Shown: positions 34,517-45,071, counted from the first letter of the stretch. The stretch: DNA of 64,000 nucleotides from Litoribacterium kuwaitense (GCF_011058155.1 NZ_JAALFC010000017.1:1-64000); one strand, 5' to 3'. Numbers and translations: made by a program. The notes: generated from the sequence alone by a model not told the origin.

Positions 34517-34555
34517 TAAAAACCCGGTCACCCTAACGATTAAAGGTGCCGGGTT
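34517..34555 (-). terminator. Terminator of the his operon
   Basis: acccggtcacc pairs with ggtgccgggt around a 12-base loop, followed on the minus strand by TTTTT. It lies 8 bases past the hisI stop. Confidence 0.88.
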
Positions 34556-34562
34556 TCCTGGC

Positions 34563-35210
34563 TTATTCTTCTGACGCTTTTTCTTCTTTCGGCTGACTTC
34601 GCTCATGCAGCACTCGAGCAACCTCTTGAATAGGAAGATCTTGTTCTTGCAGTAAGACGAATAAGTGATACAGCAAGTCTGCCGCTTCCCATTTTAACTC
34701 TTCAGCATCACGGTTTTTCGCGGCGATAATGACTTCTGCCGCTTCTTCACCGACTTTTTTAAGAATTTTATCAATGCCTTTTTCAAATAAGTAGGTCGTG
34801 TAAGCACCCTCGGGCATTTCTTTAAATCTCGCCGCAATCGTATTTTCTAACTGAGTGAGTACATCGCCTATCGGTACAATGACGCCTTGCTTGTGAAATA
34901 AAATATTTGTGAAACAAGAACGTGTGCCTAGATGACAAGCAGGACCTGCTGGGACGACTTTAATGACTAATGTGTCTGCATCGCAATCGAAGCGAATCTC
35001 CTGAACGGCCTGAACATTACCAGACGTCCCACCCTTGTGCCACAGCTCCTCTCTTGATCGAGAGTAAAACCACGTTTCTCCTGTCTGTAATGTTTTCTCC
35101 AAAGACTCCTTATTCATAAACGCGACCATTAAAACTTCGAGTGTATTTGCATCCTGAATGACTGTAGGAATCAGTCCTTGAGAGTTAAAGGTAAGCTGGT
35201 CAACATTCAT
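34563..35210 (-). CDS. hisI: Bifunctional phosphoribosyl-AMP cyclohydrolase/phosphoribosyl-ATP pyrophosphatase HisIE
   Basis: The 215-residue fusion catalyses steps 2 and 3 of histidine synthesis. The HisI part (residues 1-~110) has [21 protein letters not shown], the metal-binding [12 protein letters not shown] and [12 protein letters not shown]. The HisE part (from ~120) has [29 protein letters not shown] in the family pattern. It is the last gene of the operon and overlaps hisF by 4 bases. Confidence 0.96.
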   Translation of the reverse strand: MNVDQLTFNSQGLIPTVIQDANTLEVLMVAFMNKESLEKTLQTGETWFYSRSREELWHKGGTSGNVQAVQEIRFDCDADTLVIKVVPAGPACHLGTRSCFTNILFHKQGVIVPIGDVLTQLENTIAARFKEMPEGAYTTYLFEKGIDKILKKVGEEAAEVIIAAKNRDAEELKWEAADLLYHLFVLLQEQDLPIQEVARVLHERSQPKEEKASEE

Positions 35211-35965
35211 CGAATAAGCACTCCTTTCTCACGTAAAAAGCGTTTCACTTCTTCAACAGAAGTTTCTCTGTAATGAAAGATGGAAGCTGCCAACGCTGCA
35301 TCTGCTTTTCCATTTTCAAAAACGTCTAAAAAATGCTGTGCTGAGCCAGCACCACCTGAAGCAATGACCGGAATCGATACACTTTCACTGATTTGCCGCG
35401 TGAGCTCGATATGAAACCCATCTTTTGAGCCGTCCGCATCCATACTTGTTAATAAAATCTCGCCTGCGCCTCGTTCTTCAGCCTCTCTCGCCCAATCTAA
35501 CGCGCGTCGCTCGGTCGGCTTCCGTCCGCCATGCGTGAATACATAAAAATCGTTTCGTTCTGCATCATAGCGTGCATCGATCGCTGTGACGATGCATTGT
35601 GCGCCAAAGTAATCTGATCCCTCATTAATGAGTTCTGGTCTGAGTAAAGCTGCCGTATTGACGGATACTTTATCAGCACCTGCCCGCAGAATTCGTTTCA
35701 TATCCTCTAAGCTATTAATACCGCCACCAACGGTAAATGGTATGGCTAACGTCGCTGCCACTTCACGGACGACATCGACCATCGTCTCGCGTCCTTCATG
35801 GGAAGCCGATATATCTAAAAACACGAGCTCGTCGGCACCTTGCTCGTTGTAGAACGTCGCAAGCTCGACGGGATCACCTGCGTCTCGCAATGAAACAAAT
35901 TGAACACCTTTGACGACACGGCCTTCCTTCACATCTAAACATGGGATAATTCGTTTCGTAATCAT
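35207..35965 (-). CDS. hisF: Imidazole glycerol phosphate synthase, cyclase subunit HisF
   Basis: The 252-residue TIM barrel has [40 protein letters not shown] and [12 protein letters not shown]. Asp11 and the C-terminal catalytic Asp region ([12 protein letters not shown]) are present. It closes the imidazole ring using ammonia from HisH. It has 4-base overlaps with hisA upstream and hisI downstream. Confidence 0.96.
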   Translation of the reverse strand: MITKRIIPCLDVKEGRVVKGVQFVSLRDAGDPVELATFYNEQGADELVFLDISASHEGRETMVDVVREVAATLAIPFTVGGGINSLEDMKRILRAGADKVSVNTAALLRPELINEGSDYFGAQCIVTAIDARYDAERNDFYVFTHGGRKPTERRALDWAREAEERGAGEILLTSMDADGSKDGFHIELTRQISESVSIPVIASGGAGSAQHFLDVFENGKADAALAASIFHYRETSVEEVKRFLREKGVLIR

Positions 35966-36693
35966 TGGCTTGTCACCTGCAATGCCTCAGTCAATGAAAA
36001 GCGACCATCATATAATGCTTTCCCTGTAATCGCACCCGACACCCCTTCTGCATATCTTTCTTTCAGTACGTTAAGGTCTTGTAACGAGCTGACGCCTCCG
36101 GAGGCAATCACAGACACCCCTGTTGCTTTCGCCAAAGCGATGACCTCTTCAACGTTCGGACCCGCCAATGTGCCGTCCTTTGCAATATCCGTATAGATAA
36201 ATGTCTGCGCGCCTGCCTCAGATAACGCTTTGCCGAGGTCGACAGCTTGCACCTCTGATGTTTCCAGCCACCCTTGAGTAGCAACCATGCCGTTCCGCGC
36301 ATCAATGCCGATGACGATTTTTTCACGATACGTTTCGAGCATGCGCTTCGTAAATACAGCATCTTTGACGGCAACACTCCCGAGGATTACCCGCTCGACT
36401 CCTAAGTTTAAGTACGTTTTAATCGCTTCTTCAGTGCGGATTCCGCCGCCCACTTGAATCCGTGCGCCAGAAGCTTTTACTGCCTCAGCAATCGCTTCAT
36501 GATTCACAGGTTCACCAGCTTTAGCACCATCTAAATCGACCATGTGCACCCACGTAGCACCTTCCTCTACAAAAGAAGCCGCCATCGCTGAAGGAGATTC
36601 ACCATAGACTGTTTCTTTATTATAATCGCCTTGGTAAAGACGAACGCAGCGTCCTTTTAAAATATCAATTGCCGGATAGATTGTAAAACTCAT
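35962..36693 (-). CDS. hisA: ProFAR isomerase HisA
   Basis: The 243-residue TIM barrel isomerase has [19 protein letters not shown] with the catalytic Asp8, [22 protein letters not shown], and [13 protein letters not shown]. It acts on ProFAR, between HisI and HisF. It overlaps hisH by 4 bases. Confidence 0.96.
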   Translation of the reverse strand: MSFTIYPAIDILKGRCVRLYQGDYNKETVYGESPSAMAASFVEEGATWVHMVDLDGAKAGEPVNHEAIAEAVKASGARIQVGGGIRTEEAIKTYLNLGVERVILGSVAVKDAVFTKRMLETYREKIVIGIDARNGMVATQGWLETSEVQAVDLGKALSEAGAQTFIYTDIAKDGTLAGPNVEEVIALAKATGVSVIASGGVSSLQDLNVLKERYAEGVSGAITGKALYDGRFSLTEALQVTSQ

Positions 36694-37331
36694 GCCTTCT
36701 TCCCCTCACCTTCCGTCTGCATCGCAAATGCACGTAAGATCTCCATTCCTGTAGCGCCGCTTTTTTCGGGATGGAACTGCGTACCCATCACATTGTTTTT
36801 CCCAACAACTGCCGGAACGTCGACATCATAAGCAGCCGTCGCCCACACTTCATTTGGATCTGTATCAGCGATGTAGTAAGAATGGACAAAATAAACGTGA
36901 CCTTCTGGAACCCCTTGCAGTAATGGGGCGTCACCATTTGTATAGGATAGCCGGTTCCAGCCCATATGTGGAACTTTATAGCCCGTTCCGTCAGAAAAAG
37001 CGCCTGAAAATCGCTTTGCCTGGCCTTTTAATAGTCCCAAGCCACGGGTATTTCCCTTCTCCTCGCTTGCTTCGTATAAAAGCTGCATGCCTAAACAAAT
37101 ACCGAGCAAAGGGACACCAGCTTGCACCTGCTCAACAAGCCATTTGTCGAACCCGTTTTGCTGAAGGGCGGTCGCAGCGTCTTTAAAGGCGCCGACACCT
37201 GGTAATAGTAACCCCTTCGCATGCGCGAGTTCATCCGGATTTGCTGACAGGACATAATCGTACTCAAGACGTTCGAGCGCTTTACTAACACTAAACAAAT
37301 TGCCCATGCCGTAATCGACGATACCGATCAT
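36690..37331 (-). CDS. hisH: Imidazole glycerol phosphate synthase, glutaminase subunit HisH
   Basis: The 213-residue class I glutamine amidotransferase has the nucleophile Cys in [13 protein letters not shown] and the His-x-Glu in [10 protein letters not shown]. It supplies ammonia to HisF. The ATG at 37331 ([11 protein letters not shown]) directly follows the hisB stop, with AAAGGAAAG upstream; the frame open to 37403 lies inside hisB. Confidence 0.95.
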   Translation of the reverse strand: MIGIVDYGMGNLFSVSKALERLEYDYVLSANPDELAHAKGLLLPGVGAFKDAATALQQNGFDKWLVEQVQAGVPLLGICLGMQLLYEASEEKGNTRGLGLLKGQAKRFSGAFSDGTGYKVPHMGWNRLSYTNGDAPLLQGVPEGHVYFVHSYYIADTDPNEVWATAAYDVDVPAVVGKNNVMGTQFHPEKSGATGMEILRAFAMQTEGEGKKA

Positions 37332-37332
37332 T

Positions 37333-37923
37333 TTACAGCTTTCCTTTCGTAGAAGGAACGCCTTTAACTCTCGGATCAATCGCCACAGCTTCATCGATTG
37401 CACGAGCTAAGGCTTTAAAGGAAGCTTCAATCATATGGTGGGTAATCTTTCCATAGTGGATAATGACGTGAAGATTCATCCGTGCTTCAACAGCGAGCTT
37501 CCAAAAAAATTCATGGACCAGCTCCGTATCGAACGTACCGACTTTTTGTGCTGGAAATGTTCCCCGCATTTCTAAGTGCGGACGATTGCTGAGATCAACA
37601 ACGACTTGCACCAAAGCATCATCCATCGGTACCCATGCCTGCCCATAGCGACGAATGCCTTTTTTGTCTCCAACCGCTTGCTTCAGCGCTTCCCCTAGAC
37701 AAATACCGATGTCCTCTGTCGTATGATGGTCGTCAATGTCCACATCACCGTGCGCTTTCACCTTGAGATCAAAATGTCCGTGTCGAGCAAATAGATCGAG
37801 CATATGGCTCATAAAAGGGACGTTGACGTCAATATCAACCTGACCTTCTCCGTCCAATCCGAATTCAAGCGTAATATCCGTTTCGTTTGTTTTTCTCGAA
37901 ATCTGTCCTGTCCGACCTGTCAT
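37333..37923 (-). CDS. hisB: Imidazoleglycerol-phosphate dehydratase HisB
   Basis: The 196-residue Mn-dependent dehydratase has the metal sites DLFARHGHFDL, IDDHHTTEDIGI, HLEMRG and HVIIHYGKITHHMIEASFKA. It is the single-function form without a phosphatase domain. Its start overlaps the hisD stop by 4 bases. Confidence 0.96.
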   Translation of the reverse strand: MTGRTGQISRKTNETDITLEFGLDGEGQVDIDVNVPFMSHMLDLFARHGHFDLKVKAHGDVDIDDHHTTEDIGICLGEALKQAVGDKKGIRRYGQAWVPMDDALVQVVVDLSNRPHLEMRGTFPAQKVGTFDTELVHEFFWKLAVEARMNLHVIIHYGKITHHMIEASFKALARAIDEAVAIDPRVKGVPSTKGKL

Positions 37924-39209
37924 GATTTTTCCTCCATTCTTACCTCAACCGCACGGGCATGCGCTTCAAGCTCCTCAAGCCTGGCGAACTCGGCGATTGA
38001 AGAAGCATTTGCTTGCAGTGCTTCTTCACTATAATGAATAATGCTCGTTCGTTTCATAAAATCTTCTACGCTTAACGGGCTAGAAAATCGCGCTGTCCCA
38101 TTCGTCGGCAACACATGACTCGGACCAGCAAAATAATCGCCGACGCTTTCTGCGCTATAAGGACCGATGAAGATCGCCCCTGCATGGCGAATACGATCAA
38201 GACAGGCATAAGGGTCTTTAACCATGAGTTCTAAATGCTCAGGGGCAATTTTATTGATGGCCTGAACGACTTCATCAAGCGATTCAAGCACATACAACCC
38301 GCCATAGCTCTCCAATGAAGCGCGTGCCACACTCTCTCGAGGAAGCCTGCTCACTTGAGATTCTAATTCTTCCGCCACCTGAGTGGCAAAGGGCTCGCTC
38401 GTCGTTAGTAAAATCGCTGAGGCAAGTGGGTCATGCTCTGCCTGTGACAATAAATCCGCCGCCACGACACGAGGGCTAACCACTTGCTCATCCGCAGCAA
38501 TGACAATTTCACTCGGACCGGCAAACATGTCTATATCAACATCGCCGTACACTTGTTTTTTCGCTGTCGCAACGTAGATGTTACCAGGGCCAACGATTTT
38601 ATCCACCTTTGGCACGGACTCTGTCCCATATGCGAAGGCGGCAATCGCTTGCGCACCACCCATTTTATACACTTCATCGACACCTGCAACTGCACATGCC
38701 GCTAAAATGCCTTCATTCATTTGCCCCTCTGTATCGGGAGGCGAAGCGACGACTATGCGCTGGACACCCGCCACCTTTGCCGGGATCGCTGTCATTAATA
38801 CGCTGGACGCTAACGGCGCACTCCCTGCCGGAATGTAGATGCCTACCGAGTCAATCGGCGTCTGCTTTTGCCCTAAAACAGCCCCTTGATCTGTCGTCAT
38901 AAACCAATTTTTAGGGAGGGCCCGCTCATGATAGGCTCTAATATTTGCCGCTGCTTCCTCCATCACCTTCTTCATCTGAGTGTCCACATTTTGCGCGGCT
39001 TTTTTTTGTTCTGCTAAAGAACATTGGAGGTTCGCCTTTTCAAGCTCTACACCATCAAACGTTTTCGTGTACGAAAGGAGCGCCTCGTCGCCGCGCTCAC
39101 GAATATCACGGACAATATTTGCGACTGTTTCAGCGACCGATCCGTCAGATGGATCAACGCGGCGTTCGATAGGCATCTGAGAGGCAGATGTGCGAATGGG
39201 TTGAATCAT
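37920..39209 (-). CDS. hisD: Histidinol dehydrogenase HisD
   Basis: The 429-residue zinc enzyme oxidises histidinol to histidine in two NAD-dependent steps. Signatures are SVGIYIPAGSAPLASSVLMT, KIVGPGNIYVATAKKQVYG, DMFAGPSEIVIAADE, LSQAEHDP and PSHVLPTNGTARFSSPLSV. It starts directly after the hisG stop. Confidence 0.96.
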   Translation of the reverse strand: MIQPIRTSASQMPIERRVDPSDGSVAETVANIVRDIRERGDEALLSYTKTFDGVELEKANLQCSLAEQKKAAQNVDTQMKKVMEEAAANIRAYHERALPKNWFMTTDQGAVLGQKQTPIDSVGIYIPAGSAPLASSVLMTAIPAKVAGVQRIVVASPPDTEGQMNEGILAACAVAGVDEVYKMGGAQAIAAFAYGTESVPKVDKIVGPGNIYVATAKKQVYGDVDIDMFAGPSEIVIAADEQVVSPRVVAADLLSQAEHDPLASAILLTTSEPFATQVAEELESQVSRLPRESVARASLESYGGLYVLESLDEVVQAINKIAPEHLELMVKDPYACLDRIRHAGAIFIGPYSAESVGDYFAGPSHVLPTNGTARFSSPLSVEDFMKRTSIIHYSEEALQANASSIAEFARLEELEAHARAVEVRMEEKS

Positions 39210-39845
39210 TTATGAGCCCTCCTTCTCGACAACAGTTTTTAACCGTTCCGTCAAATGACGAATCGCATCGTCTTTTAGGCGATAACTGACAGGGTTGACA
39301 ATGAGCCTCGATGTTATATCACGTATGTGCTGCATTTCGACTAGGCCATTTTCTTTTAATGTTCTCCCGGTCGACACAATATCAACAATTCGCTCTGCTA
39401 AACCGACCATCGGTGCGAGCTCGATCGAACCATTTAACTTAATGATTTCCACTTGCTCACCTTGTTCGCGAAAAAATTCTGAAGCAATTCGTGGATATTT
39501 TGTCGCTATTTTGGGCGCAAATAAGTCAGGCGTTGCTCCAGGCAATCCTGCCACCGATAAATGGCAACGGCTGATAAGAAGGTCAAGGACTTCATATACA
39601 TTTCGATTTTCTTCAAGCAATACATCTTTACCGGCAATCCCGACGTCCGCCACACCATGCTCGACGTACACAGGAACATCTGAAGGCTTTGCAAGGATGA
39701 AAGTCATATTCTCAGCAGGCGCTTTTGCAAGAAGTTTTCTCGACAGGTCAAAGTCTTCAGGCAGATCGTACCCTGCGCTTCTGAGCATTTCAATCGCCTC
39801 ATTAAAGATCCGCCCTTTAGGCATCGCAATCGTTAGCGCACTCAT
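39210..39845 (-). CDS. hisG: ATP phosphoribosyltransferase catalytic subunit HisG (short form)
   Basis: The 211-residue short-form HisG has [32 protein letters not shown] and the PRPP-binding [14 protein letters not shown]. The short form lacks the C-terminal regulatory domain and needs HisZ, encoded just upstream with a 4-base overlap. It starts histidine synthesis and is the usual feedback point. Confidence 0.96.
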   Translation of the reverse strand: MSALTIAMPKGRIFNEAIEMLRSAGYDLPEDFDLSRKLLAKAPAENMTFILAKPSDVPVYVEHGVADVGIAGKDVLLEENRNVYEVLDLLISRCHLSVAGLPGATPDLFAPKIATKYPRIASEFFREQGEQVEIIKLNGSIELAPMVGLAERIVDIVSTGRTLKENGLVEMQHIRDITSRLIVNPVSYRLKDDAIRHLTERLKTVVEKEGS

Positions 39846-41020
39846 CCCTGTTCCCCCTTACCTGTCGTATAATCGAGATCGATGTCATGATTCTCGCGAA
39901 ACGTATCAATATCCTTTACCCCATTGATATCTTGAGTGACAACTGTGTCCCCTTCTAAACGAAGGGCATTTGCTCTTTGAATCGCTTCTGCTCGCGTCGC
40001 TTCATCAAATAGTATCGTTTTCGGCTTTGGCTCTTTCACATCCCCGGGAGCAATTGCCGCTAAACGATCGAGCCGCAGACCAAATCCGGTCGCTTCCGTA
40101 TCGCGCTCAAATTTGCCCATAAGACCGTTATAACGTCCGCCATTACAGAGTACCGCGCCCATATTTTGTGCATAGCCTTCAAATAAAATCCCGGTGTAAT
40201 AACTCATGTGGGACACGAGGCTGACGTCCATCTTCACGTATGATTCCAGCCCAGCCTCTTTCACATATTCAAATAATGTGTTCAACTCATGCAATGCTTT
40301 ATGCGTCATCCCGTTAGATGCTAAGGCACTCGCTGCTTCAAACCAATTTTCATTTGCTCGTAAAGTGAGCACATTCCTAAGTTTTTCCTTAGCTGCATCA
40401 CTACACGTCAATTGATCAATCATTTCTGTATATCCGACAAAGTTTTTATTGTACAAAAAGCGCATTAAGGATTCTGCGAGGTGGTCATCGTCAAGAAGTT
40501 CAGCAAATAACCCTTTTAAAAAGCCAATATGTCCAACAGTGACCGAAAATTCTTCGATGCCTGCCGATTTTAAGCAATGAATCATTAACGTTAACACTTC
40601 AGCATCGGCACTCAAGCTTCCATCACCAATCAGTTCGACACCGATTTGTTCAAATTCAGCCGGCTTGCCTCCTTCTTGCTCCTGAGCCCGAAACACATTG
40701 GCATCATAGGAGAGGCGTAAAGGATAATCCGTCTGTTTAAATCGTGAAGCTGCTATTCTTGCAATGGGCACGGTCATATCTGGTCTAAGGACGAGTGTAT
40801 GCCCTTGCTGGTCAAGAAGTTTAAAAAGTTGTTGATCTGAAATGGCCGATTCAGCACCAACCGTTTCGTAGTATTCTAACGTTGGCGTTTGCACTTTACG
40901 ATATCCCCAAGAACGAATCGACTGCGAAACTGTTTGGCGAATGCCCTGCTTTTTTTCGACAAGGGCAGGCAGCGTGTCGCGCATTCCGAGTGGTTTTTCA
41001 AACATAAACAAAGATGACAT
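39842..41020 (-). CDS. hisZ: ATP phosphoribosyltransferase regulatory subunit HisZ
   Basis: The 392-residue histidyl-tRNA synthetase paralogue has [18 protein letters not shown], the class II-like motif [14 protein letters not shown] and [19 protein letters not shown], and the histidine-site region [12 protein letters not shown]. It lacks an anticodon-binding domain. It partners with short-form HisG. It is the first gene of hisZGDBHAFI. GGGGTGAAAA precedes the ATG at 41020. Confidence 0.94.
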   Translation of the reverse strand: MSSLFMFEKPLGMRDTLPALVEKKQGIRQTVSQSIRSWGYRKVQTPTLEYYETVGAESAISDQQLFKLLDQQGHTLVLRPDMTVPIARIAASRFKQTDYPLRLSYDANVFRAQEQEGGKPAEFEQIGVELIGDGSLSADAEVLTLMIHCLKSAGIEEFSVTVGHIGFLKGLFAELLDDDHLAESLMRFLYNKNFVGYTEMIDQLTCSDAAKEKLRNVLTLRANENWFEAASALASNGMTHKALHELNTLFEYVKEAGLESYVKMDVSLVSHMSYYTGILFEGYAQNMGAVLCNGGRYNGLMGKFERDTEATGFGLRLDRLAAIAPGDVKEPKPKTILFDEATRAEAIQRANALRLEGDTVVTQDINGVKDIDTFRENHDIDLDYTTGKGEQG

Positions 41021-41085
41021 TTTTTCACCCCAACATCCTTAAAATCCTTTAGTTCGCTAATAAGCTAACAAATTGAAGTAATGTT

Positions 41086-41114
41086 AGTCTACATGCTCAA
41101 TTGGTCTGTGTCAA
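41086..41114 (-). promoter_or_regulatory. SigA promoter of the his operon
   Basis: TTGACA and TAGACT are 17 bases apart on the minus strand. Only ~65 bases separate them from hisZ, and no T-box or attenuator stem is evident. Confidence 0.75.
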
Positions 41115-41123
41115 GAAAGCTTG

Positions 41124-42062
41124 CTAGTCTTGACTATCTAAACGGGCAATGCAAGCCAGGCTGATGGCTAGCCAATATTGCACCTTATCTTCAAGTAGTG
41201 ACGGCTCAATTTTCAATAGGTCATAGCCTCCTTTATCGAAATGCACCGCCTCATCTTCCGGAATGGCATCTCGATACATCCGCAACATTGAACCAGAGGG
41301 TCGGTCCACAGCAAAAACATCTCGGAAATGAACAGCCGTGAGCTCAGCCACTGGCGTACCCTCTTCTGTTTTCACTTGAAAATGAAATGTCTTGAACTGT
41401 CCATTTACAATGAATCGTTCACCTGAGGAAAAATAAATACGCCATGTAGGAGCGAGCCCTCCTTTTCTATGTAAATCAATCTCACCAGCGAAGTGTTTGA
41501 TCTGAAAAGTTTCCGACAAAAATGGACGGAGACTAATGAGATTTGCAAATGTGTAAGCAAACTCTTTATAATGTGAGGTTTTAGTACGAAGTGTCGCTAA
41601 TTTCGAACCATCCATTCGAAATAAATAATTCGTCATTTTCCAGCTTGGAAGGTGCTGGAGCAATAAACGAGGGGCGAGTCTTTCTTGTTCAGTATTTTCG
41701 CTGGCGTTTCTTTCTTGTTCAGCACCCTCGTCATTTTGACGGTAGTCGTGTTTCGCTTGATTCGTTTTTTCGTCATTTTCACAATTGGGATGTCTCTCTT
41801 GTTCATTGTTTTCATCATTTTGACGCTTGGCGAGCGCTCTCGTTTGTTCAGCAGTCGATTTTTTGCGCGCATAGTTCGCACTTAATACGAGAGCGATAAC
41901 GCCGACTGCCCATTCAATTGTAAACAGCCAAGCATCTTCGTCAATATCCCACGAAAACAAGAGTGCTGCCGCCCAAAATAAAGCGCCAACGGTGAGTGCT
42001 GCCAACGCTATCCATGCGAGTCGGCGCGAAAGACGGGCATAATATACAGAACGGTCCAACAT
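41124..42062 (-). CDS. Unrecognised membrane protein with Glu/Asn/Gln-rich linker
   Basis: The 312-residue protein has two N-terminal membrane helices (LAWIALAALTVGALFWAAAL and LFTIEWAVGVIALVLSANY). A charged linker of about 60 residues (70-130) follows, with repeated QND/NEQER/NASENTEQER units, then a beta-rich C-terminal domain (LFRMDGSKLATLRTKTSH, WRIYFSSGERFIVNGQF, FHFQVKTEEGTPVAELT). The C-terminal pattern weakly recalls tubby/LURP-one-like barrels; I do not assign it. It is unrelated by sequence to its his and ppaX neighbours. Confidence 0.65.
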   Translation of the reverse strand: MLDRSVYYARLSRRLAWIALAALTVGALFWAAALLFSWDIDEDAWLFTIEWAVGVIALVLSANYARKKSTAEQTRALAKRQNDENNEQERHPNCENDEKTNQAKHDYRQNDEGAEQERNASENTEQERLAPRLLLQHLPSWKMTNYLFRMDGSKLATLRTKTSHYKEFAYTFANLISLRPFLSETFQIKHFAGEIDLHRKGGLAPTWRIYFSSGERFIVNGQFKTFHFQVKTEEGTPVAELTAVHFRDVFAVDRPSGSMLRMYRDAIPEDEAVHFDKGGYDLLKIEPSLLEDKVQYWLAISLACIARLDSQD

Positions 42063-42126
42063 TCTTCCCCTTCCTCATCACAAAATTATTCATCTATCTT
42101 TAACCGCTTTCTCTCTTGAACGACAA

Positions 42127-42154
42127 AGAAGCAGGCTTGTAAAAACCCGCTTCT
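42127..42154 (-). terminator. Possible terminator after yvoF
   Basis: agaagc...gg pairs with cc...gcttct around aaaaa, directly behind the yvoF stop. The T tract is short (TTCTTTG). Confidence 0.5.
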
Positions 42155-42656
42155 ATTCTTTCTCTTTTTCTTCCTTTTTCGTAAGCTGTTGCATCGGATT
42201 CCCTCCTACGAAAGCGCCGGCAGGTACATCTTTATGTACGAGTGTGCCTGCTGAAATGACAGCACCGTCACCAATCGTTACCCCAGGAAGAATCGTTGTG
42301 TTTGCACCAATCATGACGTCACTACCGATCACAATATCCCCAAGACGATATTCAGTAATTAAATATTCGTGCGTCAGCATCGTCGTATTGTAGCCAATGA
42401 CACAATTTCGACCGACAGTGATCCGTTCTGGATACAGAATATCCGGCACGACCATCACAGCGAAGGCGGTGTGATCGCCAATATTCATTTTTAAAAAAGT
42501 TCGATATAACCAATTTTTTAAGGAGAAAAATGGTGTATACCGCCCAATTTGAATAACGATAAAATTTTTAACGACCTTCCAAAATGAAATGGTTTTGTAC
42601 AACTGCCACAGTGAATTCACTTTCTCGACGGGGTACCGTGTCGTTTTTCTACTCAT
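42153..42656 (-). CDS. yvoF: Hexapeptide-repeat acetyltransferase YvoF
   Basis: The 167-residue protein has left-handed beta-helix repeats (ERITVGRNCVIGYNT, DIVIGSDVMIGANTTILPGV, TIGDGAVISAGTLVHKDVPA) and ends AFVGGNPMQQLTKKEE. It belongs to the LacA/NodL-type acyltransferase family; the acceptor is unknown. Its start overlaps the ppaX stop by 8 bases, placing it last in the hprK-lgt-yvoD-ppaX-yvoF operon. Confidence 0.9.
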   Translation of the reverse strand: MSRKTTRYPVEKVNSLWQLYKTISFWKVVKNFIVIQIGRYTPFFSLKNWLYRTFLKMNIGDHTAFAVMVVPDILYPERITVGRNCVIGYNTTMLTHEYLITEYRLGDIVIGSDVMIGANTTILPGVTIGDGAVISAGTLVHKDVPAGAFVGGNPMQQLTKKEEKEKE

Positions 42657-43293
42657 CGTCTTCTGTCAGCGGTAATAAATCCGACATATGTTCCAACCAG
42701 TAATCGGGCTTTAAAGCTTTTAAAAACTCGTGATCTTTAATGCTCCACGATACACAAGCCGTTTTGACACCCGCACGTTGCCCAGCTTCAATGTCATGAG
42801 AATTATCACCGATCATGATCGTTTCTGCTGGAGAAGCCTGCAATTTTTCCATCGCTAATAACACAGGTTCTGGATCTGGTTTAGCTCGATTCACATCATC
42901 CAAAGCGATCACCACTGGAAAAAAAGAACGTAAACCCATGATCTCAAGTCCTCGGTATGCTGTGTCTTTCATTTTCGTCGTAACAACACCAAGCTTGATC
43001 CCCTGCCGATCAAGTGCCTCAACGGTTTCTTGGACACCTGCAAACGCCGTTACCATCGCATCATGGTTTGTTAAATTATGATCTCTATACATACCGACCA
43101 TTTCCTCCGACAGGTCTTGATCAAGGTTTTCAAACGTTTCATACAATGGTGGACCGATAAACGGGAGAACATCTTTCCGTTTGTATTGCCCAGGATAATA
43201 ATGGTCTAATGTGTGTAAAAATGAAGAGATGATTAAATCGTTCGTGTTGATGAGTGTGCCATCGAGATCAAACAAACATGTTTTAATGCTCAT
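42649..43293 (-). CDS. ppaX: Pyrophosphatase PpaX
   Basis: The 214-residue HAD hydrolase has motif I FDLDGTLINTND, motif II in GVVTTKMK, and motif IV MIGDNSHDIEAGQRAG. PpaX hydrolyses the pyrophosphate that HprK releases when it dephosphorylates Ser-P HPr, which fits its location in the hprK operon. It overlaps yvoD by 11 bases. Confidence 0.93.
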   Translation of the reverse strand: MSIKTCLFDLDGTLINTNDLIISSFLHTLDHYYPGQYKRKDVLPFIGPPLYETFENLDQDLSEEMVGMYRDHNLTNHDAMVTAFAGVQETVEALDRQGIKLGVVTTKMKDTAYRGLEIMGLRSFFPVVIALDDVNRAKPDPEPVLLAMEKLQASPAETIMIGDNSHDIEAGQRAGVKTACVSWSIKDHEFLKALKPDYWLEHMSDLLPLTEDDE

Positions 43294-44233
43294 ACGTCAT
43301 TTCCTTTCTTTTTGCAACCGGTCGCGCACGGTTCCATATCGCTGCAACGACGATCGTTAATACAATGGCTGTGACGAGCCGAATGACTAACAACGGCCAA
43401 ACTGGAATGCCTAAAGGAATAAAAATAAGTGTATCCTCAATCACCGCATGACAAGATACGAGGAATATCATGGCTAAATAGACATCCTTTTTCGACACGC
43501 CATCTTCTTTCACCGCTTGAATCATCACAGCCGAGCCAAACGCTAAGCCGAAAAGAAGACCTGATGCCAATGTCGTGGACGTATTGGGCGCCATTCCAAG
43601 TGCCTTTGTCGCAGGAGTCATCCAGCGGGAAAACCGATCGACCCAGCCATAATCCTTAAGCCCTTGAATGACAACCATTAAAGGGATAACGATCATCGCC
43701 AATTGTAAAATACCTAATGCCGCTTGCTCAAGCCCTAACAAACCGATCGACAGCCATCCTTCAGGATTTGCTCCTTCTTCACTGATTGACGATCCCGTAC
43801 GCGCAAGACTTTGTCCCCCTGACCAAAAGTGGTGGATGAGAAATGCTGACACGAGAGCTAGGCCGATACGAACGGCATAGACAACCCATACCTTGACACC
43901 CACCCTGGAAGCAACCACACCTTCAATCAAAAGGTTATGGGAAAAAGAGAGCATGACGGCTAAAATAAACACTTCTTTCACCGTCAAACTTAAGCTTAAA
44001 ATAGCCCCAATCGCCGCGTATAAATTTAAGAACTGTCCAAGAATCAGCGGGATGGCTGCTTCCCCAGAAAGTCCAATCCAGCCCATCAACGGCTGAATAA
44101 ACTGGACAACCCACGGAAGCACTGGCGTATATTGCAAAACCGTCACAAGCAACGTTATAGGAAAAATAACCTTTCCTAATGACCACGTCGTCGACAGACC
44201 CGTCATAACCCCTTTTTTTAAGGTTGCCTTCAC
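43283..44233 (-). CDS. yvoD: Nucleoside-recognition (Gate) domain membrane protein YvoD
   Basis: The 316-residue polytopic protein has about eight hydrophobic segments and two Gate-type regions (GWIGLSGEAAIPLILGQF and MAPNTSTTLASGLLFGLAFGSA). It is the usual neighbour of ppaX and lgt. Its transport or other function is not established. Confidence 0.87.
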   Translation of the reverse strand: MKATLKKGVMTGLSTTWSLGKVIFPITLLVTVLQYTPVLPWVVQFIQPLMGWIGLSGEAAIPLILGQFLNLYAAIGAILSLSLTVKEVFILAVMLSFSHNLLIEGVVASRVGVKVWVVYAVRIGLALVSAFLIHHFWSGGQSLARTGSSISEEGANPEGWLSIGLLGLEQAALGILQLAMIVIPLMVVIQGLKDYGWVDRFSRWMTPATKALGMAPNTSTTLASGLLFGLAFGSAVMIQAVKEDGVSKKDVYLAMIFLVSCHAVIEDTLIFIPLGIPVWPLLVIRLVTAIVLTIVVAAIWNRARPVAKRKEMTYEH

Positions 44234-44238
44234 GGGCG

Positions 44239-45059
44239 CTACCCCCTAACGTCATCCAAGTAGCGTGGATTGTTTTTTAAAGTCATACGTCGATATACCC
44301 AAATGCTGATTGCACCGATAATTAAGACGATAGAAATAAATTGCGCTGTCCGCAGTTCACCAAACATATATAGACTGTCCGTACGCATACCTTCGATAAA
44401 ATAACGCCCGAATGAATACCAAATGACATACGATAGAAAGAGTTCACCACGCTTTAAATTCACCTTGCGCAGCGAAAGTAGGATGGCAAAACCGAGGATA
44501 TTCCAAACAGATTCATATAAAAATGTCGGATGATAGTATGTACCATTAATGTACATTTGATTAATGATCCAATCCGGAAGAAACAAGCCCTCTAAAAAGC
44601 TGCGCGTTACTTCTCCACCATGTGCTTCTTGGTTCATGAAATTACCCCAGCGCCCGATCGCCTGCCCAAGTATAATAGAAGGTGCCGCAATATCAGCGAT
44701 TTTCCAAAACGAAATACCACGTTTTTTGCAAAAACAAGCGCAGTCAGCACAGAACCAATTAAAGCCCCGTGGATTGCAATACCTCCGTTCCAAATGGCAA
44801 TGATTTCATTCGGATGCTGAGAATAATACTCCCATTCAAATATCACGTAATAAATCCGCGCAGAGATGATCGCGATCGGAATCGCAAACAAAAGCAAATC
44901 AGAAAACAGATTTTTATCCAAGCCTTGGCGGACGCTTTCGCGCGAAGCAATCCAAAGCCCAAGAATTGCACCGGCAGCAATAATCATGCCATACCAATGC
45001 ACCTGAATAAAACCTAAATCTAACGCTACAGGATCGAGTGGCTGTATTGTACTAAGCAT
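44239..45059 (-). CDS. lgt: Prolipoprotein diacylglyceryl transferase Lgt, frameshifted as read
   Basis: The ATG at 45059 follows AGGGGAGATTTG. The first ~112 residues ([36 protein letters not shown]) end at the A6 run at 44722-44727. Adding one A joins [20 protein letters not shown] with the second frame, including the catalytic signature [18 protein letters not shown]. The frame continues to the C-terminal TM helices and the stop at 44239. About 273 residues. It transfers diacylglycerol to lipobox cysteines, needed for the lipoproteins encoded in this window. Both fragments are well conserved, so a sequencing error is likely. Confidence 0.92.
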
Positions 45060-45071
45060 CAAATCTCCCCT

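Noticed and set aside
41021-41120. T-box or attenuator ahead of the his operon
   Set aside because: The leader is only ~65 bases from promoter to hisZ and has neither a T-box motif nor a terminator stem.
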